This document shows, one piece after another, positions 57,862-59,487 of a stretch of DNA of 59,487 nt. The notes under the pieces are model-generated. The model saw only the letters and a list, made by a program, of their open reading frames with translations, was not told the origin of the DNA and ran no database searches. The stretch comes from Lentzea aerocolonigenes. Its GTDB lineage: Bacteria; Actinomycetota; Actinomycetes; Mycobacteriales; Pseudonocardiaceae. The stretch spans positions 1 to 59,487 of the forward strand of contig NZ_JYJG01000111.1 of the NCBI RefSeq assembly GCF_000955955.1, given 5' to 3'. Position numbers and translations under genes: made by a program. Each line of letters starts with the position of its first letter. Positions within the stretch are counted from its first letter, which is position 1.

Positions 57862-59487
57862 TCAGGCCGGCACGCGCACCACGTGGACCGTGCCGCGGGT
57901 GGCGTTGATGGTGAACTGCTCGCCCGCGGCTCGGACCGTCAGCGGCCCGCTCCGGCCGGCCGTGAGCTGGATGCTGGTCGGTTTTCCGTTGACCCACTTG
58001 ATGTCCACCGTCACGTCGCCGCGCGCCCGCAGGCCGGTGACCGAGCCGGTGTCCCAGAAGCGCGGCAACGCGGGCAGGATGTCGATCACCCCGCGATGGC
58101 TCTGCAGCAGCATCTCGGCGACTCCCGCGGTGGCGCCGAAGTTGCCGTCGATCTGGAACGGCGGATGGGTGTCCCACAGGTTGTTCAGGGTGCTGGTCGC
58201 GAGCAGTTCGGCCAGCATCTTGTGGGAGTGGTCGCCGTCCAGCAGCCGTGCCCAGAAGTTGATTTTCCAGGCCTTGCTCCACCCGGTGCCGCCGTCGCCG
58301 CGCGCGGTGAGCGACACCCGTGCCGCCTTGACCAGCACCGGATCCTCCTGCGGCGTGATCTGCCGGCCGGGGTGCAGCGCGAACAGGTGGGACACGTGCC
58401 GATGGGTGTTCGTCTGGTCGTCCCAGTCCGATTTCCACTCCTGCAGCTGACCCCAGGAGCCCACCCGCAGTCCGGGATCGAGTTTGTCCACAGTGGACTT
58501 CACCTGGGCGGCGAACTCGCGGTCGCCGAGGATGGTCGCGGCTTCGGCCGTGTTGGTCAGCAGGTCGTGCACGATCTGCTGCGACATCGAGGCGCCCGCG
58601 GAGAACGGGCCCTGTTCGGGGGAGTAGCTCGGGTTCACCACGAGCTTGCCGTCACGTGGATCCGGCACCAGCTCGTCCATCCAGAACTGCGCGAGTGCCC
58701 GCAGCACCGGATAGGCCCGCGTCCGCAGGAAAGACTCGTCCTTGGTGAAGAGGTAGTGCTCGTAGTAGTGCTGGGCAAGCCAGGCGCCCGCTTCCGGGAA
58801 CCAGAACGCTGTCGCCCAGTCGTGCACACCGGTGAAGCCGAACGGCGTGGTCTCGTTGTGCACCACCCAGCCGCGGTCGCCGAACATCTCCCGCGCGGTG
58901 ACCTCGCCGGGTGGTACCAGCGAGTCCACGTAGTCGAACAGCGGTGCCGTGGTCTCGGAGAGGTTCGTGGTCTCGGCCGGCCAGTAGTTCATCTGCAGGT
59001 TGATGTTCGTGTGGTAGTCCGCACTCCACGGCGGTGTCGCCGAGTTGTTCCACACACCCTGCAGGTTCGCGGGCAGTGATCCGGCCCGTGAGGACGCGAT
59101 CAGCAGGTAGCGGCCGTACTGGAAGTACAGCGCCTCCAACGCTTTCCGGTGCGCGACCGGGGTGTTCGCGTCGCGGTAGGCGCGCAGCAGTTCGTCGGTC
59201 GGCAGGTCGGGCATCTGCTGGCCGACGTCGAGGCGCACCCGGTCGAACAGCCTCCGGTGGTCGGCCACGTGACCGCCGCGCAGCCGGTCGAATCCCTTGG
59301 CCACCGCCCGGTCCACCCGTTGCGTGACCGCGTTGTGCGGGTGCACGCCGGAGCGGTAGGCCGGGTAGCGGGTGGTGTAGTCGGTGCCCGCGGCCAGGAT
59401 GAGCACGACCGAGTCGGCGCCGCGCACGGTCACCGAGCCGTCCGCGTTGTCCGAGCGGGTGCCGCCCTGGTTGATCACCCTCACCTG
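57862..59487 (-). CDS. GH95 alpha-L-fucosidase, partial (runs off right edge)
   Basis: The C-terminal 541 codons of a GH95 protein; the start lies outside the window. The (alpha/alpha)6 barrel is recognised by [49 protein letters not shown] carrying the presumed catalytic Glu, [13 protein letters not shown], and [16 protein letters not shown] with the Asp. Members of this family remove alpha-1,2-fucose from xyloglucan or act on galactosides. It would complement the GH74 xyloglucanase. Whether it has a signal peptide cannot be seen. Confidence 0.9.
   Translation of the reverse strand, partial: QVRVINQGGTRSDNADGSVTVRGADSVVLILAAGTDYTTRYPAYRSGVHPHNAVTQRVDRAVAKGFDRLRGGHVADHRRLFDRVRLDVGQQMPDLPTDELLRAYRDANTPVAHRKALEALYFQYGRYLLIASSRAGSLPANLQGVWNNSATPPWSADYHTNINLQMNYWPAETTNLSETTAPLFDYVDSLVPPGEVTAREMFGDRGWVVHNETTPFGFTGVHDWATAFWFPEAGAWLAQHYYEHYLFTKDESFLRTRAYPVLRALAQFWMDELVPDPRDGKLVVNPSYSPEQGPFSAGASMSQQIVHDLLTNTAEAATILGDREFAAQVKSTVDKLDPGLRVGSWGQLQEWKSDWDDQTNTHRHVSHLFALHPGRQITPQEDPVLVKAARVSLTARGDGGTGWSKAWKINFWARLLDGDHSHKMLAELLATSTLNNLWDTHPPFQIDGNFGATAGVAEMLLQSHRGVIDILPALPRFWDTGSVTGLRARGDVTVDIKWVNGKPTSIQLTAGRSGPLTVRAAGEQFTINATRGTVHVVRVPA

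Noticed and set aside
1..59487. Mobile elements, integrases, tRNA or CRISPR
   Set aside because: No transposase, integrase, cloverleaf-type tRNA or spaced repeat array was seen. Relics in the window point to deletions rather than to a recognisable mobile element.

Overview
The window is high-GC actinobacterial DNA with frequent GTG starts, 4-bp start/stop overlaps, SARP, ECF and LacI-type regulators, a Tat-exported hydrolase and many secreted CAZymes. Gene content and style fit a soil actinomycete of the Pseudonocardiales (Lentzea or Saccharothrix-like). That placement is inference; there is no rRNA marker. I see no tRNA, rRNA, CRISPR array, transposase or phage gene.

Layout, left to right. 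(1) 1-6082: a repeat element and a palindrome-rich promoter drive a sugar ABC operon (two permeases, lipoprotein binding protein, Gfo/Idh/MocA dehydrogenase, DUF6807/PmoA-like protein, cupin). (2) 6079-10451, minus strand: a tightly packed operon of a stand-alone adenylation enzyme, a polytopic membrane protein with a reductase-like C-terminus, a crotonase, and an ECF sigma/anti-sigma pair; the sigma gene appears to start at ATC. (3) 10594-34065: a large polysaccharide-degradation block with GH16, GH2 (LamG insert), a small secreted protein, a BNR_4 protein, an HExGH metalloprotease, a GH30, GH74-CBM2 xyloglucanase, LacI, PL11, PL9, a second PL11 with an SGNH esterase, and an intracellular GH3. 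(4) 34152-41312: a second LacI, a relic of an LplC-type permease, GH42, an amino-acid permease relic, and three consecutive GH43 arabinan enzymes, one of which seems to have lost the blade carrying a catalytic Asp. (5) 41518-45989: a discoidin/PNGase F-like secreted protein convergent with a VanA/small protein/VanB operon and its IclR regulator. (6) 46104-59487: a ricin-type lectin, a SARP/AfsR regulator broken by an exact 19-bp tandem duplication, a Tat-exported GH127-type beta-L-arabinofuranosidase with LamG insert, a double gene relic, an EEP-jacalin protein, a TetR/enoyl-CoA hydratase/acyl-CoA ligase operon, and the C-terminal part of a GH95 fucosidase running off the right edge.

Together the enzymes target plant cell-wall material: RG-I backbone (PL11, SGNH esterase), homogalacturonan (PL9), arabinan (GH43 trio), galactan (GH30, GH2, GH42), xyloglucan (GH74, GH95), and possibly Hyp-rich glycoproteins and N-glycans (GH127, metalloprotease, PNGase F-like protein). 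Several LacI-type palindromes tie the blocks together: GAAACGYTTC near the two lacI genes; TGTKAKCGYTMACA before the GH43 trio, GH127 and the EEP-jacalin gene; GGAAAGCGTTTTCC before the ABC operon and GH3; GGGAGCGCTCCC before PL9. Clusters of GTCGAA/TTCGAC hexamers recur in the same upstream regions and are not explained by a recognised regulator.
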